NCBI GenBank assembly: GCA_029553475.1
Contig: JAKPKV010000166.1
Coordinates: forward strand, 67,520-131,519
Direction of reading: 5' to 3'
DNA from: Armatimonadota bacterium
GTDB taxonomy: Bacteria; Armatimonadota; Hebobacteria; CAIYQO01
DNA length: 64,000 bases
Shown: positions 8,748 to 16,914 of the stretch, piece by piece
Layout of the letters: each line of letters begins with the position of its first letter
Position numbering within the stretch: position 1 is the first letter of the stretch
Notes under the pieces: model-generated
Seen by the model: only the letters and a program-made list of their open reading frames with translations
Told to the model about the DNA's origin: nothing
Database searches by the model: none
Translations under genes and position numbers: made by a program

Positions 8748-10016
8748 ATGCGGCGAGTGGTGGTCACCGGCATGGGGATCGTCTCCTGCCTGGGCAATGA
8801 CGTGGAAACGGTGTGGCAGGGGCTGCTCGCGGGCCGCAGCGGCATCGCGCCGATGACGCGCTGGAATCCGGACGGCCTGCGCAATCCGCGCATGGGCGAG
8901 GTGAAAGATTTTCCCTGGGACGACGAGCACGACGAAGCCACCCAGTTCGCGCTGTACGCCGCAGGGCGGGCGCTGAATGACGCCGGACTTTCCTGTTCCG
9001 AAAATGGGGACAGTCCCGGTGGTAACCGGGTGAATCATCCGGTCACCGCCGTCAGGGGGACAGTCCCCATTTTCGCGCGCATCGGCCTGGTCTCCTCCAC
9101 CAATTTCGGCGGGGCGTCGGCGTGGGACCAGTACCTCGCCTGCCTGCGCGCGGGGGCGGTGAACGCGGAGACGGCGGAGTTGTTCACCGAGTTCACCTTC
9201 AGCCGCACCGCCGCGCTCATCCGCGAACGCCACGGGCTCGCCGGCCCGGCGCGCGTGCTCTCCCTGTCCTGCTCCTCCGGCACCGCCGCCATCGGGCAGG
9301 GGCTGGATCTCATTCGCCTGGGCAAGGCGGACGCCGTGCTCTGCGAGGGGCATGACAGCCTGGCGGTGCCCAGCCTGGCGGGGCTGTCCATCCTGCGCAC
9401 CATCACCGCCGAGGAGCTGCGTCCCTTCGACGCCCGGCGCAGCGGCACTATCTTCGGCGAGGGCTGCGGCGCGCTGGTGCTGGAGAGCCTGGAGCGCGCG
9501 GAAGCGCGCGGCGCGGCCATCTACGGCGAGGTGCTCGGCTACGCGGTGAACAACAACGCCTACCACCTGACGGCACCGGACAAAGCGGGGGACGGCATCG
9601 TGGCCGTGCTGCGCGCGGCGCTGCGCGACGCCGGGGTGACGGGCGATGCGGTGGACTACGTGAATGCCCACGGCACCGGCACCGCCTATTTCGATGTGAC
9701 GGAGACGACGGCGGTGAAAACGGTGCTCGGCGACCGCGCCTACCGCATCCCCATCAGCAGCATCAAGCCCGCCATCGGGCACATGATGGCCGCCGCCGGC
9801 AGCGCCGAAGCCATCGCCACCCTGTGCGCCCTGCGCGACGGCATCATCCCCCCCACCCTCAACCACGAGCAGCCCGACCCGGACTGCGACCTGGATTACG
9901 TCCCCGGCCGCGCCCGCCGCCAGCCCATCCGCACCGCCCTCTCCATCAGCAGCGGCATCGGCGGGAATAACGCGGCGGTAGTGCTGCGCCGGTGGGATGA
10001 CACATCGTCATCGTAA
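8748..10016 (+). CDS. Beta-ketoacyl-ACP synthase (KAS II/FabF-like) with an in-frame palindromic insertion
   Basis: A 422-residue decarboxylating ketoacyl synthase. Cys175 (LSCSSGTA), His308 (NAHGTGT), Lys340 and His345 (KPAIGH) complete the catalytic set of a condensing enzyme, so it should add malonyl units to an acyl chain on ACP. Residues about 84-109 are abnormal: they are encoded by a 77-bp hairpin element of a repeat family found elsewhere in the window, inserted in the loop between AGL and RIGLVSSTNFGG. The reading frame stays open. It may be a specialised paralog rather than the housekeeping FabF, since no acpP/fabD/fabG genes are near. Confidence 0.93.
   Translation: MRRVVVTGMGIVSCLGNDVETVWQGLLAGRSGIAPMTRWNPDGLRNPRMGEVKDFPWDDEHDEATQFALYAAGRALNDAGLSCSENGDSPGGNRVNHPVTAVRGTVPIFARIGLVSSTNFGGASAWDQYLACLRAGAVNAETAELFTEFTFSRTAALIRERHGLAGPARVLSLSCSSGTAAIGQGLDLIRLGKADAVLCEGHDSLAVPSLAGLSILRTITAEELRPFDARRSGTIFGEGCGALVLESLERAEARGAAIYGEVLGYAVNNNAYHLTAPDKAGDGIVAVLRAALRDAGVTGDAVDYVNAHGTGTAYFDVTETTAVKTVLGDRAYRIPISSIKPAIGHMMAAAGSAEAIATLCALRDGIIPPTLNHEQPDPDCDLDYVPGRARRQPIRTALSISSGIGGNNAAVVLRRWDDTSSS
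8999..9075. repeat. 77-bp hairpin element inside the ketoacyl synthase gene
   Basis: Terminal arms CGAAAATGGGGACAGTCCC and its near-complement at 9056-9075 enclose an inner stem of about 12 pairs (GGTGGTAACCGG with CCGGTCACCGCC). The same GGGGACAGTCCCC core occurs at 24112-24179 and 41371-41384, outside genes. Confidence 0.88.
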
Positions 10017-10062
10017 TCGCAATGTCTCACGCCAAGGCGCAAAGACGCAAAGGCGCGAGGTT
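10004..10062. repeat. ATC/GAT simple repeat and single arm of a CGCAAAG-type repeat
   Basis: The ketoacyl synthase gene ends in CATCGTCATCGTAATCG, followed by ACGCCAAGGCGCAAAGACGC, which resembles one arm of the dispersed hairpin repeats common in many environmental bacterial genomes. No matching second arm is visible here. Confidence 0.45.
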
Positions 10063-10070
10063 ATGATGGA

Positions 10071-10520
10071 TCAGGATTCGAGGCGTCGGTCGTAGAATCC
10101 CCTCCACGATCTGATACACACCCGGACGCCAGGATGCTCCTTTTGATACGCGTATGCTTCAGTAACTGGACAAACCCAACCACCTCGAACGTTACCATCG
10201 TGGTCGAAATACATCACTACAACGACTGTTTCGCTTAAAATATCATGAATCATACTCATCGCTTGCTGGTAGGCTTCTTCATCACTAATACCTAACCAGC
10301 GGCCGAAGTGCGTATGCCAGCCACACCATCCAACAGTCACTTCTTCGTCTTCAGTCCAGATATAGAGGCGCTTTGTGTCATCGGGATGCGGGATGATGAG
10401 GTATATCGTTCCAGCGGGAACGCCCTCGGTATCGTCATACCGAGCATACGCCCGCCATGCCGGGAATGCGTCGAAGAGGATGTCGGCAAAACGGTGTGAA
10501 AAGGCATCCAGATGGTTCAT
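10071..10520 (-). CDS. Hypothetical protein, possibly acquired
   Basis: A 149-residue soluble protein without a signal peptide or membrane segment that I do not recognise. It is rich in Trp, Tyr, His and acidic residues (for example VTVGWCGWHTHFGRW, DEEAYQQAMSMIHDIL). Its base composition is clearly less GC-rich than its neighbours, which suggests horizontal transfer. It stands alone between a repeat arm and the lipoprotein gene. The alternation of strands and helices would suit a small alpha/beta immunity- or SMI1-like protein, but this is only a resemblance of style. Confidence 0.6.
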   Translation of the reverse strand: MNHLDAFSHRFADILFDAFPAWRAYARYDDTEGVPAGTIYLIIPHPDDTKRLYIWTEDEEVTVGWCGWHTHFGRWLGISDEEAYQQAMSMIHDILSETVVVVMYFDHDGNVRGGWVCPVTEAYAYQKEHPGVRVCIRSWRGFYDRRLES

Positions 10521-10596
10521 GAACGCTCGCTTTCACTCCATCGGTAGTCCGTCCGCTCCCTCCGGGATCTGGTTAACCCAACGGCCGCAAGTTGCC

Positions 10597-11934
10597 TCAC
10601 CGCGGCCAGTATTCGCCGAGCCAGCGCTGCACGTCGCCGGTCATGTCCGCGCCGGCGCGGCGGTCGAAGGCGAGGAGGATGCCGCGCTGGGCGGCGAGGG
10701 AGGCGGCGAGGGCGCGGGTGTCCTCCGCGATGCGCGCGGCCATGGCCGCGCGCTCGGCCGTCAGGCGGGCGATGACGCGATCCACCGCCTGCACCGCCGC
10801 CGCGCCGCCCTGGCGCGCCGCCGCGTCGGCGTGCATCACCGCGTCGCGCAGGTCGGCCGTCTCCAGGCGCAGCTCGCCGGCGGGCACGGCGTTGAAGGCG
10901 ACGCGCACCGGGGGGGCGGGGGGAAGTTCGCGCAGGCGCTCCTGCGCCAGGCGGTCCGCCTCGTGCGTCACCTGCTGCGCCATGGTCTGTTTCGCGCGGG
11001 CGCGCAGCGCGGCGAGGGTGTCGTTCAGGCGTGTCGCGCTGTCCGCGACGGCGGCATCCACGTCGCGCTGATACGCCGCGTCCAGCGCGTTCAGCCGGGC
11101 GCGCAGCCGGGCGCGCGCCCGGCCTAGGTCGCGGGTGATGGTCTCCAGGCGCGCCGTCGCCGCGCGGGCATCCTCCTGCAGCACGTCCATGCGCCGGGCG
11201 GTATATTTCGCCCACGCCTCCGTCTTCTCGGCGCGCTCCCGCGCGCGCTTGTCGCCGGGATAGGCGTCGGCGTAGGTGCGCGCGGCCTTCGCCTGCGCGT
11301 CGGCGCCGGCGTCTTTCCGCTGCAGGTCGGCGATGAGCAGGAGCTTCGTCTTCACCTGCTCCTGGGCCACGGTGCGGCGGATGTCCAGCGCCTGCACGGC
11401 GAAACCGTCTTCGCGGGCCGCGCGCTCGATGGCCGTGTCCGTCTCCGCGCGCAGACGCTCTCGCGCGGCCGCGACCTGCCGGGCGGCGTCGGCGCGCAGC
11501 GCCTGTTCCTCACGCAGGAGGTCGCGGTCCGCCTGGCGCTCGAGGGTGCGGAGCAGCGCGGCGAGCTGCCGGGCATGGATGGTGGCGGTGGGTGAGGGGG
11601 GCGCGGCCGCGCTCTCCGCCGCGGGGGGGGCGGGCAGCGCGGGCGTGTCCTGCGCGATGTCGGTGGGCGGCGGCGCGCCGCCCGCGTCGCCAAGCAGGCG
11701 CGCGCGCTGGGCGGAGAGCCCTGCCAGCCGGCGGTCGAGGTCGTCGAGCATGGCGCCGTTCGGATGGCGAGCCGCGAGTTCAGCGACGCGCGCCCACCCC
11801 TGCCGCGGGGTGGGCGACGCTTCCTGTTTCCGGCAGCCGGCCACGAGCAGCGCGCCGAGGAGCAGCAGCGCCGCGGCGCCGGCGCCCCATTTACAGCGGC
11901 TTGATCTCCAGCATGGTGTCTTTGAAGGTATCAT
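10597..11934 (-). CDS. Coiled-coil lipoprotein of the bamA-skp operon
   Basis: A 445-residue protein with a lipoprotein signal (LLLLGALLVAGC, lipobox Cys near residue 34), so it should be lipid-anchored in the envelope. After a Pro/Ala stretch, most of residues 115-430 is highly charged, Ala/Arg/Glu-rich and predicted to be long coiled coil. The start overlaps the end of the skp-like gene by 44 bp, so translation is probably coupled. It is unrecognised by family; position and Skp-like helical character suggest a periplasmic chaperone or scaffold for outer-membrane proteins. A shorter start before the signal peptide is possible. Confidence 0.75.
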   Translation of the reverse strand: MIPSKTPCWRSSRCKWGAGAAALLLLGALLVAGCRKQEASPTPRQGWARVAELAARHPNGAMLDDLDRRLAGLSAQRARLLGDAGGAPPPTDIAQDTPALPAPPAAESAAAPPSPTATIHARQLAALLRTLERQADRDLLREEQALRADAARQVAAARERLRAETDTAIERAAREDGFAVQALDIRRTVAQEQVKTKLLLIADLQRKDAGADAQAKAARTYADAYPGDKRARERAEKTEAWAKYTARRMDVLQEDARAATARLETITRDLGRARARLRARLNALDAAYQRDVDAAVADSATRLNDTLAALRARAKQTMAQQVTHEADRLAQERLRELPPAPPVRVAFNAVPAGELRLETADLRDAVMHADAAARQGGAAAVQAVDRVIARLTAERAAMAARIAEDTRALAASLAAQRGILLAFDRRAGADMTGDVQRWLGEYWPR

Positions 11935-12625
11935 TGAGCACCTTCACCACGTCGGCGGTGATGTCCATTCCCCCCCAGATGACGAACCGCTCGGTGCGGA
12001 TGCGTTGGGAGGCGGGGTCGGGGACCTGGATGTCGCGGCTCACCACGATCGTCAGCTTCTTCTCCGCGGCGACGCCGGCCAGCGCTTTGTCGAGTTCGGC
12101 GAGGAGCGCCCGGGTGTAGGCGGAGGCGCGCTCGTTATACTGGCGGTCATACACGTCGCGCTTCTCGTTCAGCTTCGCGATGGCGATATTGAACGTCTTG
12201 TTCAGCTCGGCCAGGCGGGCTTTGTCGGCGTCGGTGGGGGTCTGCTTGCCGCGCAGCGCGTCATACTCGTCGCGCACGGTTTTCGCCTTCTTCTCCAGTT
12301 CTTCGATGCGCGCCGGGTTCACTTTCACCTTGCTGCCGGCCAGCCGCTGGTACTCCTCGAACTCCTCGGCCTCCAGGCCCAGCCCCTTGGCCTCCAGCTC
12401 ATCCAGAATGCCCTGGTTATCCTGGTAGAACGCGCTGAGCAGGTCCTGCGCCTTCTGCCAGCCCTGATAATCCTTCGTGACGGTGTCCAGCGAGATCACG
12501 CCGACGGCGGACAGCGGCGCCGGCGCGTCGGCCGGTTTCGCCGGCGCGGCCAGCGCGAGGCCGGCCGCCAGCAGCGCGAGGAGGATGACGGCGCCCAGGC
12601 GCCCGCCGCGAAAATCCTGTGTCAT
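11891..12625 (-). CDS. Periplasmic chaperone, OmpH/Skp family
   Basis: A 244-residue exported protein with signal peptide at residues 1-27 (VILLALLAAGLALA). A small beta body (VGVISLDTVTKDYQG) is followed by two long charged helices (about 60-175), then the C-terminal strand and the typical MDITADVVKVLN ending. Skp/OmpH binds unfolded outer-membrane proteins on the way to BamA. It lies directly downstream of bamA on the same strand, the classic order. It is longer than E. coli Skp (161 residues). Family is clear. Confidence 0.88.
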   Translation of the reverse strand: MTQDFRGGRLGAVILLALLAAGLALAAPAKPADAPAPLSAVGVISLDTVTKDYQGWQKAQDLLSAFYQDNQGILDELEAKGLGLEAEEFEEYQRLAGSKVKVNPARIEELEKKAKTVRDEYDALRGKQTPTDADKARLAELNKTFNIAIAKLNEKRDVYDRQYNERASAYTRALLAELDKALAGVAAEKKLTIVVSRDIQVPDPASQRIRTERFVIWGGMDITADVVKVLNDTFKDTMLEIKPL

Positions 12626-12707
12626 ACCGATGCTCCTTCAGAAGGTGAGTGACGATCAGTGTATTGTTCCCGCTGACCCGCCCGGCAAACAGGCGGCGGG
12701 GAGGCGC

Positions 12708-12733
12708 GCGGGCGCGGCAGGCGCCGCGCCCGC
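12708..12733 (-). terminator. GC-rich hairpin between bamA and skp
   Basis: A perfect 11-bp stem (GCGGGCGCGGC) with a four-base loop lies 19 bases downstream of the bamA stop. It lacks a U tract, so it may slow or partly end transcription or stabilise the upstream mRNA, setting the bamA:skp ratio. Confidence 0.5.
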
Positions 12734-12752
12734 GCTGGGCGATGGCGTCCGA

Positions 12753-14486
12753 TCAGAAGGTGGGCCCGACGCCGAAGTGGAACTCGTTGCCGCCATCGCT
12801 GCCGAAGCCGTAGTCCAGCCGCAGCGGACCGATGGGGGTGATGATGCGGATGCCCAGGCCGTAGCCGGTGTGCAGCTTCAGGCTGGTATCGCCGAATTGG
12901 CGGGCGAAATCGCCGCCCCAGGCGTCGCCGATATCTAGGAAGCCGACGACCTGCAGCGAGTCGGTGATGGGGATGCGCAGCTCGTTGTTGAGCATGAGCA
13001 TGTTCTCGCCGGGGAAGCGATCTTCCTGATAGCCGCGCAGGGTGTCGGCGCCGCCCACCAGGAACTGATCCAGGAAGGGCGGCGCGCCGGCGATGCTGCC
13101 GGCCGAGAGGCGGGAGGCGACCACCCAGGGGGTGGGCACTTTGCCGGCTTTCTCCTCGGTCTCCGTCGGTTTCCGCTGGCGCACGTTCCAGTAGCGGCGC
13201 ACCTCGGCGGAGTATTTGGTGAAGGTGGCGCCGCCGAAGCCGGCGTACTCGATGCCGGTGGACGTATAGGAGCCGTTGGAGGGATTGGCGAAAGAGTTGC
13301 GCGTGTCGCGGATATTGGAGAGCGCCAGGCTGCGCACGTCGGCGCCGGTGAGCAGCGCGGGCGGCACGGGATTATTGTCCTCCTGGGCGGCGCGCACGCG
13401 GTCATTGCGCAGGGTGAGATAGGTGCGGGTGAATTTCGCGGTGGGGCGCCCGAAGGTGATGTTGCCGCCGCTGCGCTCCTCGTTATAGAGGAACGTCTGG
13501 TTCGCCTGCACGGCCTGGCGCAGGATGGTGCGGTCGTAGACGTTCATGGTGAAGCTGGTGCGCTTCGCGTCAATGTGCGGGTTGGTGTACGACAGCGAGT
13601 AGCTGCTGTCCGCGCCGAACTGCACGCGGGCGCTGATGCGCTGGCCGGTGCCGCTGAGATTGGTATCGGCCACGTCCACGAAGCCGATGAGCCCCTGGAT
13701 ATTGCTGTGGCCGATGCCGATGGAGGCGAGGCCGGTGCGGCGCTCGACCACGCGGATGGTGACGATGAGCGTGCCCGGCTGATCGCCCGGCTCCACCACG
13801 CGGGAGACTTCCTGGAAGATGCCCAGGCGGTCCAGGTTGTGCAGCGATTCGCGGATGACGAGCTCGTTATACACGGCGCCGGGGGCGAAGGTGAGCTCGC
13901 GGCGCACCACGTATTCGCGCGTTTTCCGATTCCCTTCGATGCGGATTTCGCTGATCTTCGGCTCGAAGATGACGAAGTCCAGCGTGCCCTCCGGCGAGAT
14001 GCCGATATCCACCACGTCCACCAGCACGTAGCCCTGCTCGGCGTAGGCGCGGCGGATGCGCAGCGCGTCCTCGATGACCATGGGGCGGTTGAGCACCATG
14101 CCGACGGTGCTCTGCAGCGCCGCCTGCAACCGCTCATCGCTGAGCACCGTGTTGCCGACGAAGTTGATCTCGATGATGACCGGGTTCTCCACCACCAAAA
14201 AGACCAGGCGCACGCCGTCGTCCATCGTCTCGGTGCGGGCGTCCACGCGCAGGAACCACCCGGACTCCAGGAGGGTATCCACGTCCGCCTGCACCGTCTC
14301 GCGCACGGCCGGCTCGTTCACTTGCGACTTCAGCCGCTCCCGCAGCCCATCCAGCGCCGCTTGCTCCACGCGCTGTGTGCCGCGGAAGATGATCTCGCGA
14401 ATGATGGGCTGGCCGTCCGGCACCTGCGCGAGGGCCAGCGTGCCGTACAGCGTGAGGATCAGCAGCAATAACCCTATCTGTTTCAT
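12753..14486 (-). CDS. bamA: Outer membrane assembly factor BamA
   Basis: A 577-residue Omp85 protein with signal peptide (residues 1-21). POTRA domains occupy about 25-260 (IREIIFRGTQRVEQAAL, VIIEINFVGNTVLSDERL, ISEIRIEGNRKTREYVV). The C-terminal 16-strand barrel ends in Phe, the outer-membrane signature, and contains the VGGADTLRGY lid-lock-type motif (VRGF in E. coli). It folds and inserts beta-barrel proteins. It has about three POTRAs instead of five, a common reduction outside Proteobacteria. The start ATG overlaps the sigma-factor stop by four bases, so the two are co-translated. Confidence 0.95.
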   Translation of the reverse strand: MKQIGLLLLILTLYGTLALAQVPDGQPIIREIIFRGTQRVEQAALDGLRERLKSQVNEPAVRETVQADVDTLLESGWFLRVDARTETMDDGVRLVFLVVENPVIIEINFVGNTVLSDERLQAALQSTVGMVLNRPMVIEDALRIRRAYAEQGYVLVDVVDIGISPEGTLDFVIFEPKISEIRIEGNRKTREYVVRRELTFAPGAVYNELVIRESLHNLDRLGIFQEVSRVVEPGDQPGTLIVTIRVVERRTGLASIGIGHSNIQGLIGFVDVADTNLSGTGQRISARVQFGADSSYSLSYTNPHIDAKRTSFTMNVYDRTILRQAVQANQTFLYNEERSGGNITFGRPTAKFTRTYLTLRNDRVRAAQEDNNPVPPALLTGADVRSLALSNIRDTRNSFANPSNGSYTSTGIEYAGFGGATFTKYSAEVRRYWNVRQRKPTETEEKAGKVPTPWVVASRLSAGSIAGAPPFLDQFLVGGADTLRGYQEDRFPGENMLMLNNELRIPITDSLQVVGFLDIGDAWGGDFARQFGDTSLKLHTGYGLGIRIITPIGPLRLDYGFGSDGGNEFHFGVGPTF

Positions 14487-15142
14487 GGCGTTCTCCTTTT
14501 TTCCGTGTCTGGTTCGAATGGGTCAACGTCCGTCTCGGCATCCGTCGGCCGCAGGTGCGGGCCGAGCACCCGCCGTAAATGGCCGCGCGCGCGAAAGATG
14601 CGGCTTTTCACCGCTTCGACCGAACAGCCGGTGATCTCGCCGATCTCCTGATAGGACAGGCCCTGCACGTCGCGCAGCAGGATCACCGCGCGCAGGTCCG
14701 GCGACAGCTCGCTGATGGCGCCCCGCAGCAGCTCCTGCACGTCCCGGCCCTCGGTGAGCACTTCCGGCGACTGGCTGTAATCTTCGATGTCGCGCTCGAC
14801 CTCGTCGCCGTCCGCCTGCAGCGGCGCGTCCAGCGAGATCAGTTGGTAGCGGGCTTCGCGGTCGCGCTTGCGGAAGTGGTTCTTGCACAGGTTCACGGCG
14901 ATGCGGTAGAGCCAGGTGTAGGCCTGCGCCTCGCCGCGAAAGCGATGATAGGCGCGCAGGGCGTGCAGGAAGGTTTGCGAGGTCAGGTCCGTCGCGTCCT
15001 CGATGTCGCCGACCATACGGAAGATGAGCGTGTAAATCCGCTTTTCGTAGCGCTCAAACAGCACCTCGAAAGGAGGAATGGTCGTGCCCGTCTGCTCAGC
15101 GCTCGCGCGGTGCTCGCCATCAGCCATAGACACGTCCCGCAC
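14483..15142 (-). CDS. ECF-type RNA polymerase sigma factor
   Basis: A 219-residue sigma-70 family protein of the ECF group. Region 2 is at about residues 22-95 (FEVLFERYEKRIYTLIFRMV, DLTSQTFLHALRAYHRFRG, YTWLYRIAVNLCKNHFRKR); region 4 is at about 133-190 (LSPDLRAVILLRDVQGLSYQEI with helix-turn-helix GCSVEAVKSRIFRAR). It directs RNA polymerase to a special promoter set. It is the first gene of the bamA operon and shares a 4-bp overlap with bamA, pointing to envelope-stress control. No anti-sigma gene is adjacent. The start is uncertain: GTG 15142, GTG 15133 or ATG 15127. Confidence 0.93.
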   Translation of the reverse strand: MRDVSMADGEHRASAEQTGTTIPPFEVLFERYEKRIYTLIFRMVGDIEDATDLTSQTFLHALRAYHRFRGEAQAYTWLYRIAVNLCKNHFRKRDREARYQLISLDAPLQADGDEVERDIEDYSQSPEVLTEGRDVQELLRGAISELSPDLRAVILLRDVQGLSYQEIGEITGCSVEAVKSRIFRARGHLRRVLGPHLRPTDAETDVDPFEPDTEKRRTP

Positions 15143-15273
15143 ACTCCCTCACTCGTGCCGCGCAACCCGGCGTGCAATCTCACCGGCATCCGTCGGGGGC
15201 GACGCCGGTCCCTGACAGTGTAACAACTTTTCGGTGGGTTTACAAGGTGAAATGCCGTCGGCGTGGTCCCGCC

Positions 15274-15495
15274 GGGACTGACTCCGCATGGCCAAATCTG
15301 CACATGCCTCCACAAGCCCCACATACGCCCCGTCAGCAGCCCCACGCCGCCAGGCGGAGTCTGTCCCTTCCGCGCCGCTCTCGAGCGAAAAAGAGACGCA
15401 CGGGACAGACTCCGCCTGGCGGCGCGGAGTGCTCCCCGCCTCGCTGGCCTTGCGTTTACTCTCGTGTGCGGACTCGGCCATGCGGGGTCAGTCCC
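15274..15495. repeat. Nested inverted-repeat element upstream of the sigma-factor gene
   Basis: The 470-bp gap 15143-15613 holds no gene. It contains an outer imperfect 20-bp inverted repeat (GGGACTGACTCCGCATGGCC, 15274-15293 with 15476-15495, one mismatch) enclosing a perfect 22-bp inverted repeat (15346-15367 with 15402-15423, core GGCGGAGTCTGTCCC). The region could fold into a long hairpin and looks like a small non-autonomous repeat of the same style as others in the window. Confidence 0.8.
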
Positions 15496-15613
15496 AGTGG
15501 GAGCATCATCTGACGATGCCGGAGAAGATGCTATCGGGACTCTCGACCATCCCGCCGTGCCCGCCACGACCATCCCGTCGCGATCCGACACCGCCGACTG
15601 CTGACACCGTTGC

Positions 15614-16672
15614 TTATGCCGCTTCGGCCTGTCCGCCGGCAATGCCGAGGAGCTGGCCGCCGTCGCCGCAGAGGCCGGCGGTGACGCGCCCGCCCGCCTG
15701 GGCATACCGGCCAATGACGGAGCTGATGACCACGCTGTCGCGCAACACGCGCGCGCCTTCCCAAATGATGCTGTCTTCTACGCGGGCATAGGGCAGCACG
15801 GCCACGCCGCGGCCCAGCACGGTCATCGGCCCCACCACGGCGCCCCGGCCGATGCGCGCGCCCGCGCCGATGAGCAGCGGCGGGCGCAACAGCGCGTCGT
15901 CGGCGATGTCCACGCGCTCGCCCGCCCAAATGCCGGGGAGGATCTCCCGCGTGCCGAGGGGGATGCGCACGCGGCCGTCCAGGATGTCGCGGTGCGCCTG
16001 CAGGTAATCGCCGGGGGTGCCCAGGTCCGTCCAGTACTGCGGCGCGCGGTAGCCGTGCATGGGCAGCTCCGCGCGCAGCAAGGCCGGAAAAATGTCACGC
16101 TCGACCGAGCACGGGCCGTCGGGAAAGTGCGCGAGCACCTCGCGCTCGAAAAGATAAATGCCGGCGTTGATATCGCGGCTGCGCGCCAGATGGCGCGGCG
16201 GTTTTTCCGTGAAGGTGTGAATGCGCCCGTCGGCATCCGTTTCGATGACCCCGAAGCGGCTGGGATCCTCCACTTCGTTCAACGCGATGGAGATCCGCGC
16301 GCCGGTGTCGCGATGGGCGCGCAACATCTTCGGCAAATGCAGCGTGGTAAAAATGTCGCCGTTGCAGATATACAGGCGATCGGCGCTCAGAAACGGCACG
16401 CAATTCTTGATCGCCCCGCCGGTGCCCAGCGGGGTGTCTTCGATGGCAAAGGAGATCGCGACGTCCGGCGTTTTTTGCGCGAAGTAGCGCTGAAACAACT
16501 CGGCATTGTAATGCAGACTCAGGATAACATGGTCCACGCCGGCCTCGCGCAGCCAGGCGATCTGCCGTTCCACGAAGGGGATATTGGCCAGCGGAATCAG
16601 CGGCTTGGGCAAACGTTGCGTGAGCGGCATTAACCGCGTCCCGAATCCCCCGACGAGTAAAATGGCATCCAT
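15614..16672 (-). CDS. NDP-sugar pyrophosphorylase with left-handed beta-helix
   Basis: A 352-residue nucleotidyltransferase. The signature LLVGGFGTRLMPLTQRLPKP (residues 5-24) binds the nucleotide, and YICNGDIF contains the metal-binding Asp. The N-terminal Rossmann-like domain (to about 235) makes an NDP-sugar from a sugar-1-phosphate; residues 245-340 form hexapeptide (LbH) repeats. Homologs are annotated mannose-1-phosphate guanylyltransferase or glucose-1-phosphate thymidylyltransferase, and the base specificity cannot be decided here. The product would feed cell-envelope or exopolysaccharide synthesis. GGAGG precedes ATG 16672. Confidence 0.92.
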   Translation of the reverse strand: MDAILLVGGFGTRLMPLTQRLPKPLIPLANIPFVERQIAWLREAGVDHVILSLHYNAELFQRYFAQKTPDVAISFAIEDTPLGTGGAIKNCVPFLSADRLYICNGDIFTTLHLPKMLRAHRDTGARISIALNEVEDPSRFGVIETDADGRIHTFTEKPPRHLARSRDINAGIYLFEREVLAHFPDGPCSVERDIFPALLRAELPMHGYRAPQYWTDLGTPGDYLQAHRDILDGRVRIPLGTREILPGIWAGERVDIADDALLRPPLLIGAGARIGRGAVVGPMTVLGRGVAVLPYARVEDSIIWEGARVLRDSVVISSVIGRYAQAGGRVTAGLCGDGGQLLGIAGGQAEAA

Positions 16673-16687
16673 GACACCTCCTCATGT

Positions 16688-16729
16688 CACGACCCGCTTG
16701 CCACATCCGACATTGGATGCGGGGTCGTG
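16688..16729. other. Hairpin in the divergent region before the NDP-sugar gene
   Basis: CACGACCC (16688-16695) pairs with GGGTCGTG (16722-16729), with an inner CATCC/GGATG stem. The 42-base hairpin begins 16 bases upstream of the nucleotidyltransferase ATG and could be an operator or leader hairpin. The rest of 16673-16914, up to the divergent alanine racemase, shows no further feature. Confidence 0.4.
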
Positions 16730-16914
16730 GCCGGGGAGTCCACCGCGGGTTCGATTGTCCATTATTTTCCCGCGAAAGGCCCGCGCGCGGTGTTCCATCG
16801 CCGGACATCCGCGCGCCGGAGTTTCGCGTTCCGCCACGAAAATGAGAGGAGAGCGCGCCCCGCGGCAGAATGTGGGTAATACGTAGACCAGATCCCGTTC
16901 CGGAGTGTTCCGCC

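Noticed and set aside
14500-14520. tRNA-like GGTTCGAAT string
   Set aside because: No cloverleaf around it; it lies at the end of the sigma-factor coding region. No tRNA was found anywhere in the window.
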